Shown in pieces: positions 18,101 to 28,990 of a stretch of DNA of 64,000 nucleotides. The DNA is taken from positions 5,983,102 through 6,047,101 of the forward strand of contig NC_072465.1 in the NCBI RefSeq assembly GCF_027596085.1, written 5' to 3'. The notes beneath the pieces were generated by a model. That model did no database searches. It was given only the letters and a program-made list of their open reading frames with translations, and had not been told where the DNA came from. Position numbers and translations under genes: made by a program. Origin of the DNA: Anoplopoma fimbria (lineage: Eukaryota; Chordata; Actinopteri; Perciformes; Anoplopomatidae). Every line of letters starts with the position of its first letter. Positions within the stretch are counted from its first letter, which is position 1.

Positions 18101-20682
18101 CAGTCTCGAGCTCGGCAGGAGGACCCAGAGCAGCTGCGTCTGAAACAGAAGGCAAAAGAGGTAGGATGAGAGGAGCAGGACAGTCAACTAGTGTCTGTTT
18201 CTGTATGTTTAAGCAATGCATGCTTCAATTTGCATGTTGCTATGTGTGCGTTATCCAGATGCAGCAGCAGGAGCTGGCTCAGATGAGACAGAAGGAGGCC
18301 AACCTAACAGCTTTGGCAGCCATCGGTCCCAGGAAGAAGAGGAAGATTCTGGACTCTCCATCCTCCTCCGCTGCAGCCGAGGTAACGCTAATTACAGTGC
18401 ATCCCCCACGTAGTGTTATTTTTATGGGCCAGCTGGATCAGGAAGCTGTGGTGTAGCTTGTTTATCTGTAAATTCACCATATACCTTTGGCACCACTTTC
18501 TGCAGCAAACATCTCTTTACATTACTTAATTAGCATAAGCTGGAAAGTGACTGAATGGAGAGCCACATATGACTCACACTTTAAAAAAAGAAACCAATGT
18601 TAAAATGCCAGTAACAGCAATAATAATAATAATCATTTTACAGTTAAAACACTTCATACTTTGATAGAATTAAACATAGCTAATGTTAGCGCAAACTGTT
18701 AGTCAATTCTTCACTCCATTGATCAACAGATGTTGTTGAGTTAGAGACTAGCTGTCATTGACAGTCCTCCCTACCCTGACAGAAACCTGCTGTCAGTCAT
18801 CTGTGCTCTTCACATACGTCTCGTTAGTTCTGGCAGTACAAACTGCTCATACACAATGTCAGCTGACTGCCGCAAGTCACCAGTCACATTCAATTAATAC
18901 AATGAGACGGTCTTCATAAACTGACAAACCTTTAGTCTTGGTGCTTCAGCTGCTAGTTGCGCCTGGTCCACGATTGCTCACATAACGTTATTGGTTAAAT
19001 TCACTGATTTTTCCATTGACCACAAATATCTCTGTTCTAGATTTTTGATCTATCTATCAAGAACTTAACCAATAATGTGATGTGAGCAAGCTGTTCTCAG
19101 AAATAAGCGTATAACCATTTGTTGCAATAATTGGCCCGGCATAATTCCCTCATGAAACAATGTGCGATATCCCTTCATTTGTTTACTTACTTTGACAAAG
19201 GCTGCAGTAATTTAAAGTTTTTATTTTTATTTTTACACCCTCCCTGCCTCCCAATGACACTGCCGCCTTTGTGCTGTTCTTCTACATGTAGACTTCTTTA
19301 TGTTTATTGAAAAATATACATTCAATGCAAATTGTTATAGCAGTAAATGGTATGTGGGAAAGATTTTGATCAAATCAAACAAATGCCCATGGAAATAACA
19401 CTTAAACAAAACAGTATTGTATTATCCTATAAGCAACAGAGGCCATGTCTGCAGGACTTCCTAAATAGTCTGCATGGCTTTGGTGGCAAAAATGGCATTT
19501 ACAGGGTTCATGGCAATAAAAAGCATGAAAGAAACTGATTATAGTGACCACGGTTACAGTGGTCAACCGCTTAAATGGTACAATTTTTTGCAGAAAACGA
19601 GCCAACAAGATGCAGCAGCAAACCTTTGGGGTTATCATTATAGACTAGTCCTACTGTATATTAAAATGCTTTTCTTCAACCATTTCTGAATGTCCTATGT
19701 TTTGGAGTTGTCACCCTAAGCTCTAAACCACTTTAATGTCTTATGTAGGCAAACAAAATAGTTCTGATGTATTAAAGAATAACAAGTTCATCGGCCAACA
19801 TGCATCCATCCATTACATTTCTTTACTGATCTCAATGCAGTTCAGGGTTGTGGGGGGCTGAGGTCTATCCCACCATGCTTCTGACAAGAGGCAGAGTACA
19901 CTCTGGATTGTATACAAGTTAAATAAAGTGCTCACACATAGAGACAGACAAATGCACACTCACACATGCATACAACAGTTAAACCGTAGCTATCTGTTTC
20001 AATAATATTTCAACTATTTCCTATAGGTTTAGCCAAACCTCTCTGCTCGCTTGCTACTGTTAATGCACTTTTAATCGCATCACAGAGTGTGGATACATTT
20101 ATCTTGATCAAATGGTACATTTCTATTTAGTTGAGCTACTCCACATTCTTTCCATGAACTCCCCTGGTAGCTGCATAAGTAGGGCTGCGCCCTGGGGTAC
20201 TAGTTCTCCTGGATGGATATCATTGACTGCTGAATTGAATCCGGAGCAACCCATGCAGGAGAACACGCAAACTCTGCACTGTTTGAAGGCCCCAACCAAC
20301 CGGGGCTTTCAAACAGTGCACAAACTCGGACACTCTTCTGCTTCTTAGTGGTCAACGACACTCATTTCAATAAAAAAAAAAAACAATATTAAAGATATGT
20401 GGGTAAAGATACATGCAGGCACAAAAGTTTCCTAATTATTATTTTTTTTATCTTCTCATCAGACAAATGTCAAATATCCTCCCCCCACTCTAAACCTCTC
20501 TGTGTCTCACCTTGCAGGGATCAGGATCGGGTCCCTCTCTGTCCGGTGGGGCTGGTTCGTCGGGCTCCAGACCCACACGGCAGCGCATCACGCGTGTCAA
20601 TCTCAGGGACCTGCTCTTCTGTTTGGAGAACGAGAGATCCACCAGTCACTCCCATTTCCTCTACAAGGGCTTTCTCAAATAG
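12007..20682 (+). CDS. taf4: TAF4, TFIID subunit 4
   Basis: Core scaffold subunit of general transcription factor TFIID; its C-terminal histone fold pairs with TAF12 and its TAFH/NHR1 domain contacts activators. Sixteen coding exons join in phase (914 codons with stop): 12007-12151, 12354-13169, 13415-13548, 14081-14197, 14878-14967, 15139-15261, 15447-15536, 15679-15891, 16048-16189, 16278-16380, 16577-16747, 16843-16969, 17229-17354, 18104-18160, 18259-18381, 20518-20682. Residues ~50-435 are Gly/Ser/Thr/Pro/Gln-rich linker with MVLVRSESGQLLMIPQQALA; 436-525 form the TAFH domain; ~655-913 the conserved C-terminal histone-fold region, ending GFLK. The N-terminal exon model is provisional: residues 1-48 only loosely match the usual TAF4 start, and the first-intron donor is ambiguous. 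Human TAF4 is longer mainly because of its Pro/Ala-rich N-terminus. TAF4B is an alternative, but the promoter type and the LSM14B/CDH4 neighbours favour TAF4. Confidence 0.93.
12354..13169 (+). CDS. taf4: taf4 exon 2: long low-complexity segment
   Basis: Acceptor CACGTTCAG, donor GTGAGT, phase 1 out (LPPG). Ser/Thr/Val/Gly/Pro-rich, with SAQTFNGSQMMNSH, a TLARPP block and IRAPTPQMLAPRLLPQ, which align with human TAF4. The 5' end depends on the exon 1 model; an internal ATG at 12428 is an alternative start. Confidence 0.85.
13415..13548 (+). CDS. taf4: taf4 exon 3
   Basis: Encodes GMVLVRSESGQLLMIPQQAL then a Gln-rich run, donor GTAAGA. Near-identical to human TAF4 here. Confidence 0.93.
14081..14197 (+). 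CDS. taf4: taf4 exon 4
   Basis: Phase 0; APGNTIISRQVAPSTI, donor GTAACC, acceptor TCTCAG. Confidence 0.9.
14878..14967 (+). CDS. taf4: taf4 exon 5
   Basis: 30 codons, phase 0, SSVGAAVLGITPRTVGQ, acceptor TTCCCAG, donor GTGAGT. Confidence 0.88.
15139..15261 (+). CDS. taf4: taf4 exon 6: TAFH domain start
   Basis: 41 codons; ETMENVKKCKNFLSTLIKLA marks the start of the TAFH (NHR1) domain. Donor GTGAGT. Confidence 0.95.
15447..15536 (+). CDS. taf4: taf4 exon 7: TAFH domain
   Basis: 30 codons, FTSRLYKELNSSPQPYLVPF, donor GTAAGA. Confidence 0.95.
15679..15891 (+). CDS. taf4: taf4 exon 8: TAFH end and Pro-rich linker
   Basis: RSLPALRQLTPDSAAFIQQ closes the TAFH domain; Pro/Ser-rich linker follows. 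Phase 0. Confidence 0.94.
16048..16189 (+). CDS. taf4: taf4 exon 9
   Basis: VIQPQQQRAMLKPQVTL and NRIML-like GRIMLGQQQVQL; phase 1 out, donor GTGAGG. Confidence 0.92.
16278..16380 (+). CDS. taf4: taf4 exon 10
   Basis: Encodes VPVRPEV and AQKNKLREAGGTF; phase 1 in, 2 out, donor GTAAGA. Confidence 0.92.
16577..16747 (+). CDS. taf4: taf4 exon 11: histone-fold region start
   Basis: DEDDINDVASMAGVNLSEES, highly conserved start of the C-terminal TAF4 domain; donor GTGAGA in phase 2. The usual Glu/Leu in the NSELVG motif reads NSRLVG here. Confidence 0.93.
16782..16802. repeat. (CATC)n repeat in taf4 intron
   Basis: Five CATC units between taf4 exons 11 and 12. Confidence 0.9.
16843..16969 (+). 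CDS. taf4: taf4 exon 12: histone-fold region
   Basis: Encodes RYGVTDLGAEVVNFVSHATQ. The strong-looking CCAG acceptor at 16838 would put a TAG stop in frame, so the GTAG at 16842 must be used; this gives one residue fewer than in human TAF4. Confidence 0.85.
17229..17354 (+). CDS. taf4: taf4 exon 13
   Basis: 42 codons, SDVRVQLKFFEQLDQLEKQR; charged helix. Acceptor GTTGGCAG, donor GTACGT. Confidence 0.95.
18104..18160 (+). CDS. taf4: taf4 exon 14
   Basis: 19-codon micro-exon SRARQEDPEQLRLKQKAKE, flanked by CCTTGCAG and GTAGGA. Confidence 0.95.
18259..18381 (+). CDS. taf4: taf4 exon 15
   Basis: MQQQELAQMRQKEANLTALA then a basic GPRKKRK signal; donor GTAACG. Confidence 0.95.
19800..20330. repeat. 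Decayed interspersed repeat in last taf4 intron
   Basis: Contains CAGGGTTGTGGGGGGCTGAG, GAGGCAGAGTACACTCTGGA and AGGAGAACACGCAAACTCTGCA, phrases of a dispersed fish repeat. An unrelated piece (about 20000-20220) lies between its halves. A perfect-to-wobble hairpin sits at the right part. Confidence 0.6.
20275..20320 (+). repeat. 19-bp inverted repeat (hairpin)
   Basis: Arms 20275-20293 and 20302-20320 pair over 19 bp with one G·U wobble (20288 with 20307) around an 8-base loop. It is transcribed as part of the taf4 pre-mRNA. Confidence 0.85.
20518..20682 (+). CDS. taf4: taf4 exon 16 and stop
   Basis: RITRVNLRDLLFCLENER, end LYKGFLK, stop TAG 20680-20682. Preceded by a 2.1-kb intron that contains repeat DNA. 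Confidence 0.95.
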   Translation, partial: GSGSGPSLSGGAGSSGSRPTRQRITRVNLRDLLFCLENERSTSHSHFLYKGFLK

Positions 20683-21885
20683 GCTTGATGTCAGAGGGGA
20701 GGGGAGAGGAGGGGAAATGTGTGTGGAGAGACCAACCGCTCCCACCACAGAGACACGAAAGAGACTTTTCTAAATGAAGAGGAGGAGAGCAGCGTCTCGG
20801 CACATTTCAAGGCTTTTCAGATAAACCTGATAACCTGAAGTACAGCAGTAACCATATTGGATGGCCTCGCTACCTCTCTCCTCGAAAAATGCCTCTTGAG
20901 CTTCAGAGCACTCATGGACTAATGCTACTTTCACCCTGTACAACTTTACAAAAAGTGCAGAAATGGATTATGTGTGTTATGAGGAAGGGTTTATGTTTGA
21001 ACAAATGACCTATTGTACAATTATGCACTGTCACACAGTACAGTTTATTTTCAGATTATTTGTTTGTTAGATTTATAAGCAATGGAAATCATTTTTTTTC
21101 CAAATCAAATTTGATTTAATAGACCATAAACTAATCTTATTTAATAATGATTTTATTTTTGATTTGTTAACTGAATTAGTTTGAACTCCAAACTGTGTAA
21201 CCTACTGAGTTGCCTTCCTAACTATGAATAAGCCATATAGCCACCCGGAAGCAATTAACCCTGCTGTAACTCATGAAGCAGTAGTTCGCTCCGTATCTCT
21301 CATCTCCATCACTATATCTTATTTGTTCAGCGTATTTATTTGCTAAACTCAAGCTTAAATTAATGTTTAGTTATTTATTTTAATTTCCCAGGACGCGTCA
21401 GTTGTTTCATGTAGCTTAAATTCAAAAACAAAATGAATTTACTTGCGTAGGATATGTTTAAAAATCAGTTTTGATATGTTGTTGGGTGTGTAGATTTCAG
21501 TGTGTGAAGAGGGGTTTGTTCTTTGGTTTGTTTTTTTAAATCATTTAAATTGTTGTTTTTAAATTAGTTTAACATGTATTGATTTCTTAAACTTAATAGG
21601 TTTCACAAAGCTTTTAACCCGTATTGCTATACCAAACATACATCTACCTGAAAGTGATTTCTATTTTTGTAGTTGCCCACCAACACACATTTTTACTTTT
21701 TCAATTGTGACTGACCGTGTCCTCCGACTCAAGAAGGTGGAGTTTCTTCTTGTATATTTGTAAATGTTACACCTAAAGTTTACAAATGGTTTTGTATAGA
21801 ATTGAGAATTTACCCACCCAGCAGAAAAAAAACACATTTTCTCTATTAAATAGTTTGAATAAATAATGATTTTACAGTTACTGGT
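20683..21885 (+). terminator. taf4: TAF4 3' UTR with polyadenylation signal
   Basis: AT-rich trailer without ORFs. An AATAAA at 21858-21863, followed by a T-rich stretch, is the likely polyadenylation signal, giving a 3' UTR of about 1.2 kb. Confidence 0.5.
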
Positions 21886-23179
21886 TTGGTGTCATAAAAG
21901 ATTTTGTGTTGCATTGTATCACACTAGGGGGCAGCATTGCGTCATTATAACATCTGGATGCGTGCTCCATGTGGCACTGAGGATTCTGAGGCTTTGTACA
22001 TGAATGAGCTGAATGCCTTTAATTCCTTCTTACTCTACCTACTTCACAGATAATTCCACTTAATCCTCTAACATCTGCAAAGCCACATGTAGTACACAAT
22101 GTGGGGCCCCCTGGGTCTACATAGGCGTTTATCAGACCACAACTCCCATGGGTAGCACACACAGATCTCAACCTAGAATATATCTCATACACACACACAC
22201 ACACACAGTCTGCTACCAGTCTGTGCAGTGCTATGTTCAGAAGTCTTGTTTGAGTCCATCTCCATTATCAGCCCAACACACAGCGCACAGTCAACAGCTG
22301 CAACATCAGCTGCACACATTCACCACAACCATGGGCTGGAAATAATTATGCCACTCTGCCACTGGGACGGTTGCCTGATGCTACGATGATTGGGAGCAGC
22401 TTTCGTGTCGGCGTTGACCAAAGAGGAACAATAAGTGTATATTAGGAGCCATCAGTGGTGATGAGCCACGCTTTCATTTTCTAGGATAAAAGTACATCTG
22501 GGAGCCACTAGGTGGCAATTTTACCCCATTACAGGATCCTCCTGGAGCTGACATGGACTGAAACAGCAGGTTCTTCTTTTCAGTTAGTATTATCTTGTTA
22601 CATTTGGTTGAGTTTAGTGTTCACATGTTCATGCTTTGCTCCACTAAGCGAATCCGTCAGGCACTCCCGTTTGGCTAAAAACAGAAAAAGGAAAGGGAGA
22701 GAAACAGCATGGATCGCCAATTATATCACAGCATTGTTCTTCAGTGAGAGAGCAGAGCTGGATAAAAAACCAGGTTTCCAGTCCCAAGTACAGAACTGGC
22801 GTGGTCTGACTGTCCCTGGCGGCGTCTGTCTGTTGGTGGTGCTGGTGACTTGGGTTAGGCCTCGACCCTTGTGCCTCAGCCCAATCCAATATTTTTCTTG
22901 GTAATCCTCCTTCCACTCCTCAACACTGCTGCTCTTTCAGAGTTAAGTCCACATAAGCTCCCACTTGAGTGCCAGAGGCAGAGCAACAACAGGGATGGTG
23001 CGGTTGCCTAGCGACGTCTCAGTCACTGCACCTGAGGGTGTTGGGTAAACACCCGGAGCTTGCCAGAGAGAAGGGGAGAGAAGTAGCAGCACCATTTCCT
23101 TCCGTGACATTTATTAAAGGGGGCTGCTATTAATTTGTTATATTCATTGTTGTCATTTTTGACCCCAAGGTGACATTTA
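21886..23179. other. Intergenic, no gene seen
   Basis: Holds a short AC repeat (22190-22207) and a possible RFX-type X-box half-match (GTTGCCTAGCGAC, 23003-23015). No supported exon. Confidence 0.5.
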
Positions 23180-24811
23180 CAGTGGGTACGGAAAGTATTC
23201 AGACCCCTTTAAATTTTTCACCCTTTGTTTCATTGCAGCCATTTGCTAAAATCGAAAAAGTTCATTTTTTTTCGCATTAATGTACACTCAGCAACCCATC
23301 TTGACAGAAAAAAACAGAAATGTAGAATTTTTTGCAAATTTATTAAAAAAGAAAAACTGAAATATCACATGGTCATAAGTATTCAGACCCTTTGCTCAGT
23401 ATTGAGTAGAAGCACCCTTTTGAGCTAGTACAGCCATGAGTCTTCTTGGGAATGATGCAACAAGTTTCTCACACCTGGATTTGGGGATCCTCTGCCATTC
23501 TTCCTTGCAGATCCTCTCCAGTTCTGTCAGGTTGGATGGTGAACGTTGGTGGACAGCCATTTTCAGGTCTCTCCAGAGATGCTCAATTGGGTTTAGGTCA
23601 GGGCTCTGGCTGGGCCAGTCAAGAATGGTCACAGACTTGTTCCGAAGCCACTCCTTTGTTATTTTAGCTGTGTGCTTCGGGTCATTGTCTTGTTGGAAGG
23701 TGAACCTTCGGCCCAGTCTGAGGTCCTGAGCACTCTGGAGGAGGTTTTCTTCCAGGATATCTCTGTACTTGGCCGCATTCATCTTTCCTTCAATTGCAAC
23801 CAGTCGTCCTGTCCCTGCAGCTGAAAAACACCCCCATAGCATGATGCTGCCACCACCATGTTTCACTGTTGGGATTGTATTGGGCAGGTGATGAGCAGTG
23901 CCTGGTTTTCTCCACACATACCGCTTAGAATTAACGCCAAAAAGTTCAATCTTGGTCTCATCAGACCAGAGAATCTTATTTCTCATAGTTTGGGAGTCCT
24001 CCATGTGTTTTTTGGCAAACTCTATGCAGGCTTTCATATGTCTTGCACTGAGGAGAGGCTTCCGTCTGGCCACTCTGCCATAAAGCCCCGACTGGTGGAG
24101 GGCTGCAGTGATAGTTGACTTTGTGGAACTTTCTCCCATCTCCCTACTGCATCTCTGGAGCTCAGCCACAGTGATCTTTGGGTTCTTCTTTACCTCTCTC
24201 ACCAAGGCTCTTCTCCCACGATTGCTCAGTTTGGCTGGACGGCCAGGTCTAGGAAGAGTTCTGGTCATCCCATACTTCTTCCATTTAAGGATTATGGAGG
24301 CCACTGTGCTCTTAGGAACCTTGAGTGCTGCAGAAATTCTTTTGTAACCTTGGCCAGATCTGTGCCTTGCCACAATTCTGTCTCTGAGCTCCTTGGGCAG
24401 TTCCTTCGACCTCATGATTCTCATTTGTTCTGACATGCACTGTGAGCTGTAAGGTCTTATATAGACAGGTGTGTGCCTTTCCTAATCAAGTCCAATCAGT
24501 TTAATTAAACACAGCTGGACTCCAATGAAGGAGTAGAACCATCTCAAGGAGGATCAGAAGAAATGGACAGCATGTGAGTTAAATATGAGTGTCACAGCAA
24601 AGGGTCTGAATACTTATGACCATGTGATATTTCAGTTTTTCTTTTTTAATAAATTTGCAAAAATTTCTACATTTCTGTTTTTTTCTGTCAAGATGGGTTG
24701 CTGAGTGTACATTAATGCGAAAAAAATGAACTTTTTCGATTTTAGCAAATGGCTGCAATGAAACAAAGAGTGAAAAATTTAAAGGGGTCTGAATACTTTC
24801 CGTACCCCCTG
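23180..24811 (-). mobile_element. Tc1/mariner transposon, apparently complete
   Basis: 1632-bp cut-and-paste element flanked by TA dinucleotides (23178-23179 and 24812-24813), the Tc1 target-site signature. Its ends are CAGTGGGTACGG on the left and CAGGGGGTACGG (reverse strand) on the right. Inverted repeats of about 217 bp (23180-23396) and 216 bp (24596-24811) differ at only about four positions by eye. Each carries an outer and an inner copy of a shared motif (AAGTATTCAGACCC), the IR/DR layout seen in Sleeping Beauty-type elements. It lies between the 3' ends of TAF4 and CDH4 and disturbs neither. Confidence 0.95.
23396..24436 (-). CDS. Tc1-like transposase, intact 346-residue ORF
   Basis: DDE transposase that excises and reinserts the surrounding element. 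The frame is open from ATG to TGA with no break, the usual length for Tc1 transposases. An N-terminal paired-like double helix-turn-helix (about residues 10-110) includes a GRPR-like linker (PGRPAKL, 64-70). The catalytic triad is present as D159 (WSDET), D250 (QQDNDPKH) and E285 (SPDLNPIEHLW), the D34E spacing of the Tc1 family. The TGA overlaps the inner end of the left inverted repeat. Whether it is catalytically active cannot be told from one copy, but nothing visible disables it. Confidence 0.95.
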   Translation of the reverse strand: MSEQMRIMRSKELPKELRDRIVARHRSGQGYKRISAALKVPKSTVASIILKWKKYGMTRTLPRPGRPAKLSNRGRRALVREVKKNPKITVAELQRCSREMGESSTKSTITAALHQSGLYGRVARRKPLLSARHMKACIEFAKKHMEDSQTMRNKILWSDETKIELFGVNSKRYVWRKPGTAHHLPNTIPTVKHGGGSIMLWGCFSAAGTGRLVAIEGKMNAAKYRDILEENLLQSAQDLRLGRRFTFQQDNDPKHTAKITKEWLRNKSVTILDWPSQSPDLNPIEHLWRDLKMAVHQRSPSNLTELERICKEEWQRIPKSRCEKLVASFPRRLMAVLAQKGASTQY

Positions 24812-24836
24812 TATATAATAAACCACACTTAAAGCA

Positions 24837-24953
<117 letters not shown>

Positions 24954-27900
24954 GCACACGCATGCCTGCAACTGCTCCGTCTGTTCTTAGCTACGGGTGC
25001 TTTTGTCTGAATCCAAGATGCGATTTGACTGCTGTGATAGTGCTTCTCAGCAGGGTGGTTCTCTTGCGCTGTTATGATAAATCTCCAGTCTGAAACTCTT
25101 TGCTTGTTTACTCTCACAGAGGGGCTCAGCTTTAATGATAGTTAGAGGCTGATGAAAGCTCCCCCTGCCCCCATTACTCACATGAATCACATGGTTATGA
25201 AACTCTTTATTAAAGGTAAGACCCCTATAGCAAAATGAATAAGAGGGTTGTGATGTTGTTTCATTGACATTACTTTTGCAAACCAATGAATTCAATACTC
25301 CATTCGTAATCCCACCATAGTCACGCTGTGAGAGAAATGCAATACTAAAAGTCAGTTAATTAATTATATCCTTTTTAACGCCTCCTTGCATATTGTTGAT
25401 TAAGCTTGGAGCTTATGAATAAAACTCTCTCCAAGGAGGGACGTGAGAATGTGATTTGGGTGAACTGATGTGGCACTTTATCGTCCATTAAGATGCACAA
25501 ATCCAGTAGCCTATAACCATTATTATCCTGGTATGAAAGTGAATGATTTTCAGTCTTTCTTGAATAATAAAACCTTGCAATATAACATTCAACGACAGCT
25601 CATTAGTTTAAACCTCCTCGCAAGTCCATTTCCTGTGCGTTTCCTGTGTGCCCTTGTTCCACACGGGGTTAATGCTGACTTCAGGACTCTTTTGTTACGG
25701 GGTCGACGGGGGCAGTCTGGTTTAGCCCGGAGATACTATAATAAGGCCAGTGTTTATGACTGCTGCTGAAATGGGTTTGTAAGTGTGGCTAAACCTGTGA
25801 GGTATTGACGCGGGGGTTAATAGCCTGTTGGCCTCTTTAATGGAGTTGAATCAGGTCAAGCAGCAGGCGCCGTCAGCCCACAGGAGAGGAACATCTCCGT
25901 TTATAAAGTCATCTCCTATATGTGGTGGGACAAGCCCCAGAAATGTGTTGAGCATACACACCTGCGGTTCACACAGAGAAATGTGTGACAGGCACAAGAA
26001 CAAACAAGCTAAGGTTTTTATAAAAGAACAAAAAACTACAGAGCCTACAGCTACGCTAGTGGCTTTGTGAGGTTCAACGTATGCACACTCACAGTCAGTA
26101 ACTTGGATTCAGTGGGACAATAGGAAAACTTCACACCTCAAAGTTTCATATGCAGTAGAGACTGCATCTTAACTTCCTGCATCCATATTGTGTGCAAAAT
26201 AATATAAATAAATACATAGGCCTATATTTAAAAAAAATGGCTGCATTTCTTCAGTACTATATTCCATTAAAAGTTCATGGAAAATGACTTTATAAACTTC
26301 ATTTTTGTATGCCCAACGCCCCCTCTACACACAATTTGAATTTGAAGTGGACTTACTTGATACTCCGTACTCGTGTTACCATTCTGTGGCCAGTGCTACA
26401 AAACCTTTAACCTCTGTAGCACCAGTGCTATATGCAAAAAAGTTAAGTCACAGTATCCTGAGCAGTTGTGTTTACCATGTTCACCGATGAGTCAATTAGC
26501 CATTCTAACATTTGCCGACAGAGGCTGAACTGAAGTAGTGGACAAATTGATTATGCCAAAGTGATTCATCTTGATGGGTACTTGCCACTTTTTATGTGGA
26601 TGTCCAATCTGTGTTAATGGTAAATGTAGTCGATTGAAGCAATAAATTCCTCAGTGCATGCTATACTGAAAGCAGAGTTGTGACCTATTATACTGTATTT
26701 AAGTGCAGTAGATGAAGGAAAGGAAGTTATAAAAACTGTGTAAACAAAGTAAAAAAAACAAAAAACTAACAAGACTCCCTTCTCTTCACTTGTATTGAAA
26801 AACTGCTTATCCAAAATCCAGATGTTTTTTCAGCTGATCGGCAACAAAAACTGTAACGCCACAGCCACACACAACATGTCGTCAGCGTGAGTGAAAAAGA
26901 CATAAATCTTGCAGTTGAGTTTGTGTCACAACTGCAAGTCCTCAATAAGCCTATGAGGAAGAACATTTGGAACAACTAACTTAATTTGACGCTTCCTAAT
27001 TTGTACCTCATTCCCATGCATGATGCTCAGAGTGATCGCAGTGACCGGCCCAGCACAGGGTCTCTCTCTAGCACAGTCCTGTTAATTAGAAAACAGTAAA
27101 AAAAATTGATGGTTGTTGCACTGACTTGCATTATGATGCAATCAAGCTCTACTCAGTAAAAAGGAGTATTGGGGGAAGGTAAATTATAACATTATTATGA
27201 TGTGTTTAAATGCAATCCTAAGTGTTTGTCGAGAAACTTGAATAAATAGGACACATTTCACAGCATTATAAAATAGATTTTTTTAGTATATTAGTATATT
27301 AGTATATATCAATAATTCATTTGTCAATCATTTGAATTATTGGTTTTTATGCAAATAACCACTATAAACACAATAACATAGTAAAAGGATAACATTTATA
27401 ATTTTTGACGGTTTACACTGACTTTGAGACTGTTGAAACTTTTTGGAGCCTTGCTGTCACCTAACGCTAATGTAAGCCTTTATCTTGATTTGCCTCTGAG
27501 AGAAATTCTGAGTGAATTGAAGTTGGGCTTTTATTGTGAAAGGTAAAAGTGGAGGGCGTGAAGCTGTCAACAATGTTGAAAATAATAAAGAGTTACACTA
27601 TGTTTTGGCTGAGAGATAGACAAACAAGTCATATTCAACCAAATAATGACCACATTAAGTGAAACGTCTGCAAATTTTGGGTCAGAAAAGAACTATACAT
27701 TTCCATGAGACAACTTTAGGCAAGATAATTCACCTCACCTTGATGCACTTTTTAAGATTCAGAAATACAAAATGAAATAGCCTAAGTGTGTTTATATATT
27801 TAGTAGCATCACAATAAAAACATATTAACATAATGCTCTTAAGATAGTGAAAGGACCGTTTACACATACCATACAAACACAAGAACAGAGGCATCGGGCT

Positions 27901-28859
27901 GCAACCAATCAGCTTACAAAGGACACAGGGGCCAGATACTTAGGTTGTCGTTCTGTCCCGTCATGTTATTATAATATCATCATGCATTTACAAGATTAAT
28001 TCTGTTTCACGTGTGGTGGTCAATTATTTATTTATACTAATGAGTGTGCTACACATCCATTATTCATGGTAAGCTTTGGTCTGTCTTCCTGGAGTGTTGC
28101 TGACAGAGGGAAATGGTTGGGCAGATGGGAATGGAAGCTTGATCGTACCCTGAAGGACACCTGAGACTAACTTGGCTGCGAAGGAATCATCTCACACCAT
28201 TTAGACATGTAGCCAGTGTCCCAGGAAAGGCACTTAACCTGTGGCTAAGGTGAGGAATTTCACCCAGTTGATTAGAGCAGCTGCTCTGCTCGAGGATGCA
28301 GCTTGAATTTCCAACTGCACTCTAGCATGTAATCACAAAGAGAAGTGTGTCTCTAAAGAGCTGTTGGGCATTTGCAGCAGCACCACAGGTTCCATGTACT
28401 TTTGTTGAGGATGTCAACAAATATTACAAGGGCAATCCCATCATGCATCATTCACGGTGATCATATGATAGAGGTTCCTGAATATTTAAATATTTAAATA
28501 TGTTTGGGCAGTTGTGTGAACTTTCATAGCGTAAGTGTCAAAACTAATATGTGGACTAATATTAAATGTACAGCATTGCACCCCCCCTTCTTCCACTGTC
28601 TTCCCTATTTCTCACCCCTTTAACTACTAACGCTTTCCCATGACAAACTGAGCTAAAATAATGAAGTAATGTTAGACTCTAAACCCCAAAGTGGTACCAC
28701 ACACCATCGCCCACGCAAAAATAAAAATGAAGAAGTTGCAGGCCTGGGTGTTACCCTATCACGGTGCAGCCGACACAATCCAAATCCTCAACAGACGAAA
28801 AACACAAAAGTTAAACTCACAGTTTGTTGTCAGTCCTGGAGCAGCAGTTCGTGGTGAAA

Positions 28860-28990
28860 CTCTCACCTCTAGATGCCAGCGGCGGCGGAAGTGAAGTCCT
28901 CGTCTGAACGCGCACAGACACAGTCGTTTCCGGTCAGTGACCTTGTCCCATCTGAATGGACCAGCAGCGGTCTTCATCAGGGGACACACT
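28860..28990. promoter_or_regulatory. Candidate CpG/ETS promoter of unknown transcript
   Basis: A CpG-containing patch in otherwise AT-rich DNA carries GGCGGAAGTG (28884-28893), an ETS-type core. On the minus strand a consensus donor AG|GTGAGAG follows at 28867/28866, so a minus-strand first exon (about 28990 to 28867) is conceivable. Confidence 0.2.

Noticed and set aside
18079..18456. 125-residue ORF spanning two TAF4 exons
   Set aside because: It reads through the intron; exons 18104-18160 and 18259-18381 are separated by good GT/AG sites.
23436..24347. Several plus-strand ORFs of 60-97 residues
   Set aside because: They are antisense shadows of the Tc1 transposase.
28480..28502. AATATTTAAATATTTAAATA palindrome
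   Set aside because: Simple AT-rich self-complementarity without flanking structure.
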